Assembly: GCF_002205895.1 (NCBI RefSeq) | Contig: NZ_NJDE01000007.1 | Location: forward strand, 248,001-312,000 | DNA length: 64,000 nt | Reading direction: 5' to 3' | DNA from: Saccharibacillus sp. O23 | GTDB taxonomy: Bacteria; Bacillota; Bacilli; Paenibacillales; Paenibacillaceae | In this document: one piece after another, positions 24,474 through 32,029 of the stretch | Layout: the number at the start of each line of letters is the position of its first letter | How positions within the stretch are numbered: the first letter of the stretch is position 1 | The notes under the pieces: generated by a model | Database searches by the model: none | What the model was told of the DNA's origin: nothing | What the model saw: only the letters and a program-made list of their open reading frames with translations | Made by a program: the position numbers and the translations under genes

Positions 24474-26051
24474 ATGACGGAGCGATACGGAAATTCGGCG
24501 GGAGCGGAAAAGGCGGATCGGGCGGCTGAGGGAGCGGTGTTGGCGGGCGGCGAGCGCGTGGGCGGCGCGGAGGCGAACGAAGCAGCGAAGGCAGCCGAAG
24601 AAGCGACATCGGCGCGGGAAACGGCGCGCATGGAGGAAAGCCGCGGCGGGGAAACTTCCCGCCGCGAGCGGCCGACGGCGGAATTTGCCGGCGCCGCCGG
24701 CGGCTCGCCGGAGCGCCCGGGCGGCGCGGGGCTGCCGCGCCTGAAGGTGTCGGCCAACCGCCGTTACCTCGAAACGGAAGAAGGTCGGCCGTTCTTCTGG
24801 CTCGGCGATACCGCGTGGGAATTGTTCCACCGGTTGAGCGGCGAGGACGCGGAGCATTATCTGCGCACGCGATCCGAGCAGGGGTTCACGGTCGTGCAGG
24901 CCGTGCTGCTCGCCGAGCTGGACGGCGTCAAGACGCCGAACGCCGGCGGGCGGCTGCCGCTGCTGACCGGCGGGGACGGGCTGCCGGACCCGGCGCGGCC
25001 CGACCTCGAAGGGCCGGATTCGTATTGGGACCATGTCGACGCGCTGCTCGACTTGGCCGAGAGCTTCGGCTTGTACGTCGCGCTGCTGCCGACGTGGGGC
25101 GACAAGTTCAACGCCATGCACGGCGTCGGGCCGGAGATCTTCACGGCGGAGAACGCCTACGCGTACGGGCGTTGGCTGGGCGAGCGCTACGGCGATCGGC
25201 CGGGGCTGGTCTGGGTGCTGGGCGGCGACCGGCCGCTGTCGACCCGGCCGCATTTCGCCGTCGTGGACGCGACGGCGCGCGGGTTGAAGGACGGCGGCGC
25301 GAAGCAGCTCATGACGTTCCATCCCAAAGGCGCGGAGTCTTCTTCATACCATCTGCACGAAGAAGACTGGCTGGATTTCAACATGATCCAATCCGGTCAC
25401 GGAGAGCGGGAGATCACGAACGACAAACGGGTGCAGGCCGATTACGCCCGATCGCCGGTCAAGCCGACGCTGGACGCCGAACCCTGCTACGAAGACATTC
25501 CGATCGGATTTCGGGCGGAGAACGGCTGTTTCGACGAAGCCGACGTGCGGCGCGCGGCGTATTACGCGGTATTGTCCGGCGCGTTCGGCCATACGTACGG
25601 CCATCATTCGGTCTGGCCGATGGTGCCCGAACCCGGCCTATTCGCGTCGACGGACTTCGACGAGGCGGGCGCTTTCTTCCTGATGTCGTGGCGGGAAGCG
25701 CTGCGCCGGCCCGGCGCGGAGCAGATGCGGCATCTGCGCGCGCTGATCGAACCGCTGCTCGGCCCGGACTTCGCGCCGGACCCTGAACGAATCGCCGGCA
25801 ATCTGCCCGGCGACAACCGCAGGGTCGCGGCGAGCGGCGGACGGACCGCGCTGATCTACTGCCCGAACGGCTTGTACGTCGACGCCGTTTTGGACAAGTT
25901 CGCAGGCGGCGAAGCGGAAGCTTGCTGGTACTGCCCGCGCACGGGAATCCGAACGCCGCTCGGCCGGATGCAAGCTTCGGGCACGCGTCGTTTCCGCGCC
26001 CCGTCGAGCGGACGGGGCTGCGACTGGATACTGATGATCGAGGAGGTATAG
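24474..26051 (+). CDS. DUF4038 / GH140-like glycosidase with a low-complexity N-terminal extension
   Basis: A 525-aa cytoplasmic TIM-barrel enzyme related to DUF4038 and GH140, the family of the rhamnogalacturonan-II apiosidase. PFFWLGDTAWELFHRLSGEDAEHYLRTRSEQGF (from residue 106) is the family's entry motif. A WVLGGD segment, an AEPCYE segment and GAFGHTYGHHSVW follow, and the C-terminus is an Ig-like beta domain ending in WILMIEEV. Residues 1-86 are a Glu/Ala/Gly/Arg-rich low-complexity tail absent from typical family members. The ATG at 24474 nevertheless has a good AAGGGGGAG site. It lies 45 bases after the GH172-like gene and 2 bases before the response regulator. Apiose specificity is only a possibility. 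Confidence 0.8.
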   Translation: MTERYGNSAGAEKADRAAEGAVLAGGERVGGAEANEAAKAAEEATSARETARMEESRGGETSRRERPTAEFAGAAGGSPERPGGAGLPRLKVSANRRYLETEEGRPFFWLGDTAWELFHRLSGEDAEHYLRTRSEQGFTVVQAVLLAELDGVKTPNAGGRLPLLTGGDGLPDPARPDLEGPDSYWDHVDALLDLAESFGLYVALLPTWGDKFNAMHGVGPEIFTAENAYAYGRWLGERYGDRPGLVWVLGGDRPLSTRPHFAVVDATARGLKDGGAKQLMTFHPKGAESSSYHLHEEDWLDFNMIQSGHGEREITNDKRVQADYARSPVKPTLDAEPCYEDIPIGFRAENGCFDEADVRRAAYYAVLSGAFGHTYGHHSVWPMVPEPGLFASTDFDEAGAFFLMSWREALRRPGAEQMRHLRALIEPLLGPDFAPDPERIAGNLPGDNRRVAASGGRTALIYCPNGLYVDAVLDKFAGGEAEACWYCPRTGIRTPLGRMQASGTRRFRAPSSGRGCDWILMIEEV

Positions 26052-26053
26052 AC

Positions 26054-27691
26054 ATGTACAAAGTGATGATCGTCGAGGACGAGATGCTGGTTCGCATCGG
26101 CCTCAAGAATTCGGTGGACTGGAGCAAATTCGGCATGGAAGTGGCTTCCGACTTTCCGGACGGGCAGGCGGCCTGGAACCATTATCAACAAGAAAAGCCG
26201 GATCTGATCATCACGGATCTGTCCATGCCCAAGATGGACGGCATGACGCTGATCGGCCATGTCCGGAAAGCCGATCGGGACACGCGGATCGTCGTGCTGT
26301 CTTGTCTGGAAGAATTCGAGTTGGCGCGCAAAGCGCTGTCGCTCGGCGTCTCCGGTTATATTCTGAAGCTCACGATGACCGAGCAGGAGATCGAAAGCGT
26401 ATTGAACGCCGTCCGGCGCGAACTGGAAGAACTGCCGGGGCGGCAGCCGGCCGCGCGCGCGGAGACGTCGCCGTCGGATCGCGAGCTGATCAAAGAAAAG
26501 ATGTTCAAAGATTTTCTGTTCTACAACATCTTCTCCGCCGAAGAGTTCGGACGGTTCGCGGTCAAAAGCAATCTTCGCCTTTCTCCCGTCCGCCTTCGCG
26601 TCTGTCTGGCCGAAGTCGACCGTTACGACCGGCTCAAAAACAAATTCCGCGACGAGCACGGCCATCTGATCAAGATGACGCTGCTCAATCTGTTCGAAGA
26701 AGTGCTGTCCGCGCACAAGCGGGGCGAAGCGGTGCAGGTCGGCGAGAAGCAGTACGCGTTGGTGCTGCATTTCGAAGATCTGGTCTCGGAGCAGGCGATC
26801 GCCCGGGAAACGGAAGCGATTCTGGACCGCGTTCAGGAAGTGATTCGCCTCTATTTCAACGGGTCCGTCTCGTTCGGCGTCAGCGGAACCGCGGCCGGCT
26901 ACGAATCGCTTCCGGGCTTGTACGCGGAAGCGCATCAGGCGCTGGGCGGCAAATTCCTGTCCGGTCCCGGCCGCCGTCATCGGGAAGGGGAAGCGCCGAA
27001 CCTGGCCGGAGTGCGCGAGAAGATCGCGCGGATTCGCGGGTACGAGAAGATCCGTACCCTGCTCACGCCGATCGCGCTGCGGGAATACGACGGCATGCTC
27101 GATTATTTCGAACGCGAAGCGGCGGGCGATCGGCGGACGCTGGAGCTGATGACGTTCCGCTTCGTGCAGGCCGTCGGCACCTCGCTGTACGACAGCGGGC
27201 ATAACGAACGGACGCTGCTGCACAGCATTACGGAGAATCTGGAACAGTGCGACAATCTGCCCGACATGCTCGATCAGGCGGCGCGCTATATCGAAGAATT
27301 GGCTTCGCAGGAAGCCGGACGCCTCCAGATGAGCGACGAGATTCAGCGCGCGCTGGCTTATATCAAACGCAATTACGCGGAGAATATCGGACTGCAAACG
27401 GTAGCCGACCATGTCGGACTCAGCCCCGGCTACCTGAGCAATCTGTTCAAGAAAGAATTGCAGACGCCGTTCGTCGATTACCTGAACCGCTACCGGATCG
27501 AACGGGCCAAAGAGCTGTTGATGCAGGGCAAACTCAAACCGTCGGATATTCCGGCCGAAGTCGGTTTTTCTCCGGAGTACACGTATTTCAGCAAAGTGTT
27601 CAAGAAAGTCACCGGACTCAATCCCAACGAATACCGCCGCCAAATGCTGACCGGTTCCGGCTCCGCTTCGGTTTCCGGTGAACGGCCATGA
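26054..27691 (+). CDS. AraC-type response regulator (YesN-like)
   Basis: A 545-aa transcription factor. Residues 1-125 are a REC domain with phospho-acceptor Asp55 in IITDLSMPKMDG and acidic residues at 9-10. The middle (about 140-430) is the variable domain typical of YesN-like regulators. Residues 440-540 hold an AraC helix-turn-helix pair (ENIGLQTVADHVGLSPGYLSNLFKKEL and KPSDIPAEVGFSPEYTYFSKVFKKVTGLNPNEYR). AGGAGG precedes the ATG and overlaps the end of the GH140-like gene. The stop overlaps the kinase ATG. By context it should activate the importer and glycosidase genes downstream when the kinase senses extracellular glycan. Confidence 0.93.
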   Translation: MYKVMIVEDEMLVRIGLKNSVDWSKFGMEVASDFPDGQAAWNHYQQEKPDLIITDLSMPKMDGMTLIGHVRKADRDTRIVVLSCLEEFELARKALSLGVSGYILKLTMTEQEIESVLNAVRRELEELPGRQPAARAETSPSDRELIKEKMFKDFLFYNIFSAEEFGRFAVKSNLRLSPVRLRVCLAEVDRYDRLKNKFRDEHGHLIKMTLLNLFEEVLSAHKRGEAVQVGEKQYALVLHFEDLVSEQAIARETEAILDRVQEVIRLYFNGSVSFGVSGTAAGYESLPGLYAEAHQALGGKFLSGPGRRHREGEAPNLAGVREKIARIRGYEKIRTLLTPIALREYDGMLDYFEREAAGDRRTLELMTFRFVQAVGTSLYDSGHNERTLLHSITENLEQCDNLPDMLDQAARYIEELASQEAGRLQMSDEIQRALAYIKRNYAENIGLQTVADHVGLSPGYLSNLFKKELQTPFVDYLNRYRIERAKELLMQGKLKPSDIPAEVGFSPEYTYFSKVFKKVTGLNPNEYRRQMLTGSGSASVSGERP

Positions 27692-29532
27692 GACCGCTCA
27701 GCGGTTTTCGCAAACTGGGAACCCAGATGCTCGTCTACGTCATGCTGATCAGCTTGATCGTGTTGGCGGGCTTCTCTTATTTCATCTATTCGTTCATGCA
27801 AAACATGGTCCGCGAACAAAACGAACGTCTGCTTCAGCAGCAGTTCCAGCAGCTCGACCACAATATCGGCGGTTTGGTCAGCGAAGTGGATCGGCTGTCG
27901 ATGCTGTTTCTGCGGGACGAGCGGATTCAGAATCTGCTGTACGGCATCTCGGACAAGACGGAAGTGGAGTTTCTGCAATCCAAGAACGACGTGCAGAACG
28001 TCATCGACGATTTTATCGACAATTACGGCTATATCGATTCGATCTATATCACCTCCGACAATCTGGGCGCGGTCGGCGGAAGCCGGGACCGGACCCTTGT
28101 TTATTCGAAAGAAGAGTGGAAAAAAAGCTTTTTCAGCTCGGAACCGTTCCGGCGGACGATCGAACGGTATCCCGAGCTGATCTTGGAACCGGGCATCCGC
28201 AAATCGTTCTATAACCCTTATCTGACCGGCCGCAACGACGGGTATCTGATCAGCCTGATGCGCGGCACGCGGGCCATCTACGACCCGAACACCAGCGCGA
28301 CGCTGATCTTCAATATCGACGAGCGTTATCTGGCTTCGCTGTACGCCGCTTCGCTGAAGCCGGACGAAGGCGATATGTATATCGTGGATGCCAGAGGCAA
28401 GATCATCTCGTCCAGCCGCCCGCAGCAGATCGATACGCAGGGCGCTTTCGTTCCCGCCGCCGCGGGAGACGCGTCCTACGGCAGCTTCGACGAGCGGGCG
28501 GGCGAACGGGACGTGCAGGTCGTGTATTACCGGATGAGCGCCGCCGATTGGTATCTGACCAAAGAAATTCCGCTCGGGCAGTATTCGGCGCAGATCTTCG
28601 CGGTGCAGCGCCTGGTCGCGATCGTGTTCCTGCTCAGCGTGCTGGCGATCTTCGTCGCTTCGTATTTCTGGCTGCGCCGCATGACGCGGCCGCTGCGTCT
28701 GCTGGCGGAGAAAATGCAGGACATGAGCCGGGGCGAACTGGGCGTCACCATGCGCCATATTCCCGGCAACGAGCTGGGAACGCTGATCCGCCGTTTCAAC
28801 GAGATGTCGCTCAGCATGGTGGAACTGGTGGACAAAAACAACGAAATTCAGGAGAAAAAGCGGGAGCTGGAGATCGAAGCGCTGCAGTATCAGATCAACC
28901 CGCATTTTCTGTACAATACGCTCAACATGATTCGCTGGATGGCGGCGATCGTCAAAGCGGACAATATCGTCGGCACGATCGTGGCTCTTGGCAATCTGCT
29001 TCGGCCCGTCTTTTCCAAAAAAGATCCGATGTGTCCGCTGCGCGACGAGTTGGACTATCTGGAAAATTATCTGACGATCGCGAACATGCGGTTCAACGAC
29101 GGAATCAAGTTCGAGATCGGCGTGCCGGAGGAATCGAAAGACTGCCTCGTGCCGAGGTTCATCCTTCAGCCGCTGATCGAAAATTCGATCGCCGCCGGCC
29201 GGCTCACCGACGAACCGAATATCGAAATCGCGGTGCGCGCTTACGAAGACGGCGATGAGCTTCTGTTGACCGTGACCGACTCGGGAGCCGGATTATCGGA
29301 CTTCGAACTCGAAGAATTGAATCGCGGATTGGAGCTCGGCGAAGCGACGCGTCCCGGCGAAGGCGGAACCGGCGTCGGACTGAACAATGTCAACAAGCGC
29401 ATCAAACTCTATTTCGGCGAAGCGTACGGCGTTCGTTTCGTGCCGAAGAAGAGAGGGGCGGAGGTGGCGGTCACGATGCCTGCCGTTCGGGACGACGGAT
29501 TCGGCCGGCCGGCTTTCAAAGCGGAAGCGTAG
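27688..29532 (+). CDS. Sensor histidine kinase (YesM-like)
   Basis: A 614-aa membrane kinase. TM1 (residues 14-36) and TM2 (about 308-330) enclose an extracellular dCache-type sensor. A HAMP domain follows TM2, then a HisKA_5-type His-kinase region with phospho-acceptor His406 in YQINPHFLYN, then the HATPase domain with DSGAG and GTGVGLNNVNKR. One oddity: the N-box reads ENSIAAG (residues 498-504), where relatives usually have His before the last Gly (EN-x-x-x-HG). ATP binding may differ. It is coupled to the regulator by a 4-bp overlap and followed by a strong terminator. Confidence 0.92.
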   Translation: MRPLSGFRKLGTQMLVYVMLISLIVLAGFSYFIYSFMQNMVREQNERLLQQQFQQLDHNIGGLVSEVDRLSMLFLRDERIQNLLYGISDKTEVEFLQSKNDVQNVIDDFIDNYGYIDSIYITSDNLGAVGGSRDRTLVYSKEEWKKSFFSSEPFRRTIERYPELILEPGIRKSFYNPYLTGRNDGYLISLMRGTRAIYDPNTSATLIFNIDERYLASLYAASLKPDEGDMYIVDARGKIISSSRPQQIDTQGAFVPAAAGDASYGSFDERAGERDVQVVYYRMSAADWYLTKEIPLGQYSAQIFAVQRLVAIVFLLSVLAIFVASYFWLRRMTRPLRLLAEKMQDMSRGELGVTMRHIPGNELGTLIRRFNEMSLSMVELVDKNNEIQEKKRELEIEALQYQINPHFLYNTLNMIRWMAAIVKADNIVGTIVALGNLLRPVFSKKDPMCPLRDELDYLENYLTIANMRFNDGIKFEIGVPEESKDCLVPRFILQPLIENSIAAGRLTDEPNIEIAVRAYEDGDELLLTVTDSGAGLSDFELEELNRGLELGEATRPGEGGTGVGLNNVNKRIKLYFGEAYGVRFVPKKRGAEVAVTMPAVRDDGFGRPAFKAEA

Positions 29533-29609
29533 CGGCCGGGTTCGGATAAGCGGCGGGTCGAACCGCTGACGCTTCCTTCTTCTTTCGAATTCGCATTCGC
29601 GGCTTTCCC

Positions 29610-29641
29610 GGCCCGCGCCGAACGGCGCGAGGCCTTTTTTT
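29610..29641 (+). terminator. Intrinsic terminator of the GH172-to-kinase operon
   Basis: A GC-rich stem (29610-29620 with 29623-29634, one-base bulge) with a tight loop is followed by seven T. Confidence 0.9.
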
Positions 29642-29795
29642 GCATCTGCGGCGCACGCTGATCTTCGGCCGCGAACGGCTTCGATGCCTGCTTGCCCGCT
29701 ATTTGTTCAACTCGATCGTCGAATCGTTCAAGCGCCTGCCGAAGAGCTTCGGATATTTCAAGTAGAACGCCGGATCTTTCAGGCTTTACGCTCTT

Positions 29796-29810
29796 GGAAA
29801 GCGCTATCAT
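29796..29810 (+). promoter_or_regulatory. cre-like site upstream of the importer operon
   Basis: TGGAAAGCGCTATCA fits 14 of 15 positions of the extended cre consensus WTGNAANCGNWNNCW. It lies 210 bases before the lplB-like start, in a gene-free leader, and shares AAAGCGCTATCATT with the site at 22400-22413. This indicates catabolite repression of glycan import by CcpA. Confidence 0.6.
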
Positions 29811-29856
29811 TAACTCAACAGCAATCGCTGAAACCTTAACGTTCAACTTCATCTCG

Positions 29857-29931
29857 TCCCTTATCAACGCTAAAGGTAAGGTTACGCTCCACTGAAACGT
29901 AAACCTCTGATTAAGAGTTGAAAGGGTATTA
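29857..29931 (+). promoter_or_regulatory. Structured leader element, copy B (before importer operon)
   Basis: This element shares an exact 25-bp block (29905-29929) and the segment CTAAAGGTA (29871-29879) with the element at 52553-52662. The closing arms (about 29857-29868 and 29919-29930) pair imperfectly, with a mismatch at the same place as in copy A. Inside, TTACG pairs with CGTAA, and CTCT pairs with AGAG around GATTA. It lies between a cre-like site and the lplB-like gene, in the sense orientation. It could be a cis-regulatory RNA or a small mobile repeat. Confidence 0.55.
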
Positions 29932-29950
29932 GTATCCAACATCGCTCGTC

Positions 29951-30003
29951 GCGGGTTCCTTCCGTTTCCTGCCCGAAAAAGATCAGGCACGGGAACCCGG
30001 CGC
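29951..30003 (+). promoter_or_regulatory. Hairpin just before the lplB-like ribosome binding site
   Basis: CGGGTTCC (29953-29960) pairs with GGAACCCG (29993-30000), and inner CCTG (29969-29972) pairs with CAGG (29985-29988). No T tract follows, so it is not an intrinsic terminator. It ends right before the AAAAAGGAGAG ribosome binding site and could affect translation or mRNA stability. Confidence 0.5.
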
Positions 30004-30019
30004 AAAAAGGAGAGTCGCT

Positions 30020-30961
30020 ATGGCATTCACGTACGCCGCCAAAAAGCAGGCCGAAGGCCGCAAAACCAAGCTGTTTCGCAAAGACGGAATCAAGCTGCTC
30101 CTGATGGCGCTGCCGTTCGTGATCTTCACGATCGCTTTCAGTTACGTGCCGTTATTCGGCTGGATCTACGCTTTCTTCGATTACCGGCCGGGCATCCCGC
30201 TCGACCAGACGCCTTTTATCGGGCTGGAGAATTTCCGCAACATGCTCTCCGACCCTCGCATGGGACCGGTGCTGATCAACACGCTGGCGCTCAGCCTGCT
30301 GTCCATCCTGACCTCTCCGATCCCGCTGCTGTTCGCGATCATGCTGTCTGAGGTCAAGACCGAATGGTTCAAGCGCCTCGTGCAGACCGTCTCGACGCTG
30401 CCGAACTACATCAGTTGGATCATCGTGTTCTCGCTGGCGTTCAGCATGTTCAGCACGGAAGGCGCGGTCAACTCGATCATGATGAAGATGGGCATCCCCG
30501 GCGCGCCGGTAGACGTGCTCGGCAACTACGACCGGGTATGGACGGTGCAGACGCTGCTACTGCTCTGGAAATCGGTCGGCTGGAGCGCGATCATTTACTT
30601 GGCCGCCATCGTCGGCATCGACGCCGAACAGTACGACGCGGCCAAGGTCGACGGAGCCGGACGGTTCCGGATGATCTGGCATATCACGCTTCCGAGCATC
30701 ATGCCGACGTTCATCGTGCTGCTGCTGCTGTCGGTCAGCAACCTGCTCTCGGCGGGCTTCGAACAATATCTCGTATTCAGCAACGTGATGATCGCCGACC
30801 GGATCGAAGTGCTCGACCTCTACGTGTACCGGCTGGGCCTCGTGACCGGCGACTACTCGTACTCCACCGCAGTCGGCATTTTCAAGACTTTGATCAGCGT
30901 CCTGCTTCTGTTCACCGTCAACGCCCTGTCCAAAAAAGTTCGCGGCCAGAGCATCATCTGA
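30020..30961 (+). CDS. lplB: Carbohydrate ABC importer permease, LplB-like
   Basis: A 313-aa permease of the CUT1 family with six transmembrane helices after a short basic N-terminus. The EAA loop that docks the ATPase is visible as EQYDAAKVDGAGRFRMIWHITLPSI (about residues 197-221). This LplB/YtcP-like type takes up complex oligosaccharides in Paenibacillaceae. The start has AAAGGAGAG. It is the first gene of the importer operon, 22 bases before the second permease. No ATPase gene is in the operon; such importers usually share an MsmX-type ATPase encoded elsewhere. Confidence 0.9.
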   Translation: MAFTYAAKKQAEGRKTKLFRKDGIKLLLMALPFVIFTIAFSYVPLFGWIYAFFDYRPGIPLDQTPFIGLENFRNMLSDPRMGPVLINTLALSLLSILTSPIPLLFAIMLSEVKTEWFKRLVQTVSTLPNYISWIIVFSLAFSMFSTEGAVNSIMMKMGIPGAPVDVLGNYDRVWTVQTLLLLWKSVGWSAIIYLAAIVGIDAEQYDAAKVDGAGRFRMIWHITLPSIMPTFIVLLLLSVSNLLSAGFEQYLVFSNVMIADRIEVLDLYVYRLGLVTGDYSYSTAVGIFKTLISVLLLFTVNALSKKVRGQSII

Positions 30962-30982
30962 GTTTTCGGAAAGGAGACCGTC

Positions 30983-31903
30983 ATGACCACATCCGCCAAC
31001 CTAAAGCCGGAACGGACCCGCAGACATATCGATTGGAAAGACGTCGCGTTCACCGTATTCAACTACACGTTTCTCAGCCTGCTCGTCATCGTGACCATCT
31101 ATCCGTTCTATTACATCTTCATCTATTCGATCAGCGATTCGATCGAAGCGCAGAAAGGCGTCTATCTCTGGCCGGCCGGCTTCTCGCTGGAAGCCTACAA
31201 GACGACGGTTCAGCTTCCCGGCATCGCCGACGCGGCGATCGTCACGCTGGGACGGACCATTCTCGGTACGATCATCACGGTACTGAGCTGCTCCTTCTTC
31301 GCTTATCTGATCACCAAGAACGAGCTTCCGTTCCGGCGCTTCATCTACCGGTTCGTGCTGATCACGATGTATTTCAACGCCGGCTTCATTCCGTGGTACC
31401 TGACGATGAAGACATACGGCTTGCAGAACAATTTCCTGCTCTACATTCTGCCTACCGCGATCTCGGGCTTCAACATTATCCTGATCAAGACGTTCATCGA
31501 GCAGCTTCCGCCTTCGCTCGAAGAATCGGCGAAGATCGACGGCGCGGGGTATTTCCGGGTATTCACGAGCATCATCTTCCCGCTGTCCATGCCGATCGTC
31601 GCGACCATCGCCATCTTCTCCGCCGTGGGACAATGGAATACATGGTTCGATAACTTCTTCTTGGTCGAGAATCCGAAGCTTCAGACGCTGCAATTGGTGC
31701 TCTATAATTTCCTGAACCAGTCCAGCAGCTTGTCGAACATGAGCACCGAGCAGTTGACGCGGGGCGACATGGTCCGAACGCTCACGCCGCAGTCGATCCG
31801 CATGACGATCACCATGTTGGTCACGCTGCCGATCGTACTGGTCTATCCGCTGCTTCAACGTTATTTCGTCAAAGGCATCATGATCGGCGCGGTCAAAGGT
31901 TAA
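30983..31903 (+). CDS. lplC: Carbohydrate ABC importer permease, LplC-like
   Basis: A 306-aa CUT1-type permease with six transmembrane helices. The EAA loop is EESAKIDGAGYFRVFTSIIFPLSMP (about residues 177-201). It also has the MYFNAGFIPWYL and QWNTWFDNFF segments typical of LplC/YtcP proteins. The ribosome binding site is GGAAAGGAG. It forms a heterodimeric channel with the preceding LplB-like protein and is followed, after 126 bases, by the binding-protein gene. Confidence 0.9.
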   Translation: MTTSANLKPERTRRHIDWKDVAFTVFNYTFLSLLVIVTIYPFYYIFIYSISDSIEAQKGVYLWPAGFSLEAYKTTVQLPGIADAAIVTLGRTILGTIITVLSCSFFAYLITKNELPFRRFIYRFVLITMYFNAGFIPWYLTMKTYGLQNNFLLYILPTAISGFNIILIKTFIEQLPPSLEESAKIDGAGYFRVFTSIIFPLSMPIVATIAIFSAVGQWNTWFDNFFLVENPKLQTLQLVLYNFLNQSSSLSNMSTEQLTRGDMVRTLTPQSIRMTITMLVTLPIVLVYPLLQRYFVKGIMIGAVKG

Positions 31904-32029
31904 GGTCATACGCCGACTGCCCGCCGCTTCGTCGCCTATCGCTTTCGGATTAGACGGCATTCCAGCAGCTTGTCTCGTTGAACAGGATGCCGATAGTCAT
32001 AAGATCCATATCCAGAGGAGGGTCAACGT

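Noticed and set aside
22473..25322. A 949-codon minus-strand ORF opposite the GH172/GH140-like genes
   Set aside because: Composition is that of an antisense shadow, it has no ribosome binding site, and the plus strand carries recognisable enzymes.
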